Source: Centrapalus pauciflorus
Lineage: Eukaryota > Streptophyta > Magnoliopsida > Asterales > Asteraceae
Reading direction: 5' to 3'
DNA: 64,000 bases
Assembly (NCBI GenBank): GCA_020465985.1
Contig: JAANYP010007579.1
Location: forward strand, 1 to 64,000
Shown: positions 62,995 through 64,000 of the stretch, piece by piece
Numbering within the stretch: the first letter of the stretch is position 1
Layout: each line of letters begins with the position of its first letter
Translations under genes and position numbers: made by a program
Notes under the pieces: model-generated
What the model was told of the DNA's origin: nothing
Database searches by the model: none
What the model saw: only the letters and a program-made list of their open reading frames with translations

Positions 62995-64000
62995 CACGTG
63001 TGTGTGTGCATGTTTGGCTTACATATTTCCACACATTCATGAATCAAGCATGTGTTGCTTGAGAATAGACCTGCAGCGTTAACCGAAACTCTAAGAAATG
63101 GGTGATATTGGGCAAGTTTTTCAGACATGCGGGTTAGCATGGGTGATTTACAAAAATGCTGCGAGTCAATATGGGTGTTTTCAGAAAAATGAGGTAAGAG
63201 TGAAGCAAAACAAGAAAATTAGACACAAGAGATGATTTTTGAGATAGATTTTAAACACATATGAAAACTGATTTCTAAGCTGAAAGAAATTGAGAAATAG
63301 TAGAAAACCAGATGTTGTTTGAACAGATTGGTGGTTGGAAGCTTGGGGTTAGGTGCTTGAGCTGGTGGAAGAAGACCTTTCTGTGGGATAGAGGACGTGG
63401 TCTGTGGGGATGAAGAGTAGATTTAAAAAAGATAACTAGACTTTTATAGACAAGTAGTTTTGATTTTAAATGTCTGATGGTTAGATTTGAAACAAGTAAG
63501 ATAATGCATAATAAAAATTGAACTTAAAAATAAAATAGTGAATGCTTTTTATTATAAAGGTTTTTTAAAAAAAAAAAGTTTTTGGGTGACCCAACCAGTT
63601 TTGAACCGTTGCCTAACCCACCCATTTTCTCATCCCTACTTGAGAATCATGCTTAATTGTCCACCTCTGCTCTGACTGTATAAATATTTCCCTTCATATT
63701 GCATTTTCAAGTGTCAGTTGAATTATATAACGAGTTGCATAGACAAAAATCTGGAAAAAATTTATAGTCAAATGCAATGACATTCAAATATTAATATCAA
63801 ACACTATCAGAATTCTGGTGCTATCATAAATATTTGGGCGCTTATGATTGGGGTGTCTTTGAACTTTATTGATGAAAATCATTCGAGTGATCACCAAACA
63901 GTCTTGTTTTTTTATGTATTCTTTAAAGAATTGATATGTTGAATGTGATTACAAAAAAGACGCTATTACAATAATGATTTTGGTTTAGGTTATAATGTTC
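62843..64000. other. Region downstream of gene E
   Basis: A (CA)n-(TA)n compound microsatellite lies at about 62917-62999. The rest is AT-rich and shows no supported gene up to the window end. Confidence 0.6.

Overview
This is nuclear DNA from a flowering plant, most likely a eudicot. It has GT-AG introns, plant-type F-box/LRR genes, class III peroxidase exons, Ty1/copia retrotransposons primed by initiator-Met tRNA, hAT- and Mutator-like MITEs, and long (TA)n microsatellites. I cannot name the species. There are no prokaryotic features.

Positions 1-49515 form a head-to-tail array of four copies of one segment: unit 1 at 1-11780, unit 2 at 11781-27666, unit 3 at 27667-42234, and a truncated unit 4 at 42235 to about 49515. 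Each full unit holds an F-box/LRR-coiled-coil gene on the minus strand and a broken class III peroxidase on the plus strand. The F-box gene crosses the arbitrary unit boundary: exons 1 and 2 lie at the start of one unit and exons 3 and 4 at the end of the unit before. Gene A is cut by the window edge. Gene B reads as intact. Gene C has lost 81 codons of its LRR region in frame. Gene D is a pseudogene with two frameshifts, a copia insertion and no promoter. The three peroxidases all lack the first exon, which carries the distal histidine, and each has further lesions.

Three young LTR elements sit one per unit, each inside an exon and each with a perfect 5-bp target-site duplication: a copia with 103-bp LTRs in peroxidase 2, a gag-only element in peroxidase 3, and a copia with one intact gag-pol frame in F-box gene D. 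None is shared between units, so all inserted after the array formed.

The most unusual signal is one (TA)n microsatellite between each pair of genes. In three nearly identical units the same tract holds different non-autonomous elements (a and b in unit 1, c in unit 2, d in unit 3). They share terminal inverted repeats of the type GGTTCWATNGRG, related subterminal blocks and an interior crowded with ATGCAT palindromes. They look like a microsatellite-targeting family comparable to rice Micron.

From 49516 to 64000 is a flank outside the array. It holds a 150-bp inverted repeat around a (TA)n tract, a deleted F-box relic (51036-51600), several MITEs with clear target-site duplications, a G-rich low-complexity tract split by two insertions, and an apparently intact diverged F-box/LRR-coiled-coil paralogue (gene E, plus strand, 58113-62842). 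Gene E confirms the exon structure of the array copies and adds a hydrophilic repeat insertion in its third exon.

The F-box proteins would be expected to act as substrate receptors of SCF ubiquitin ligases. The peroxidases look non-functional.
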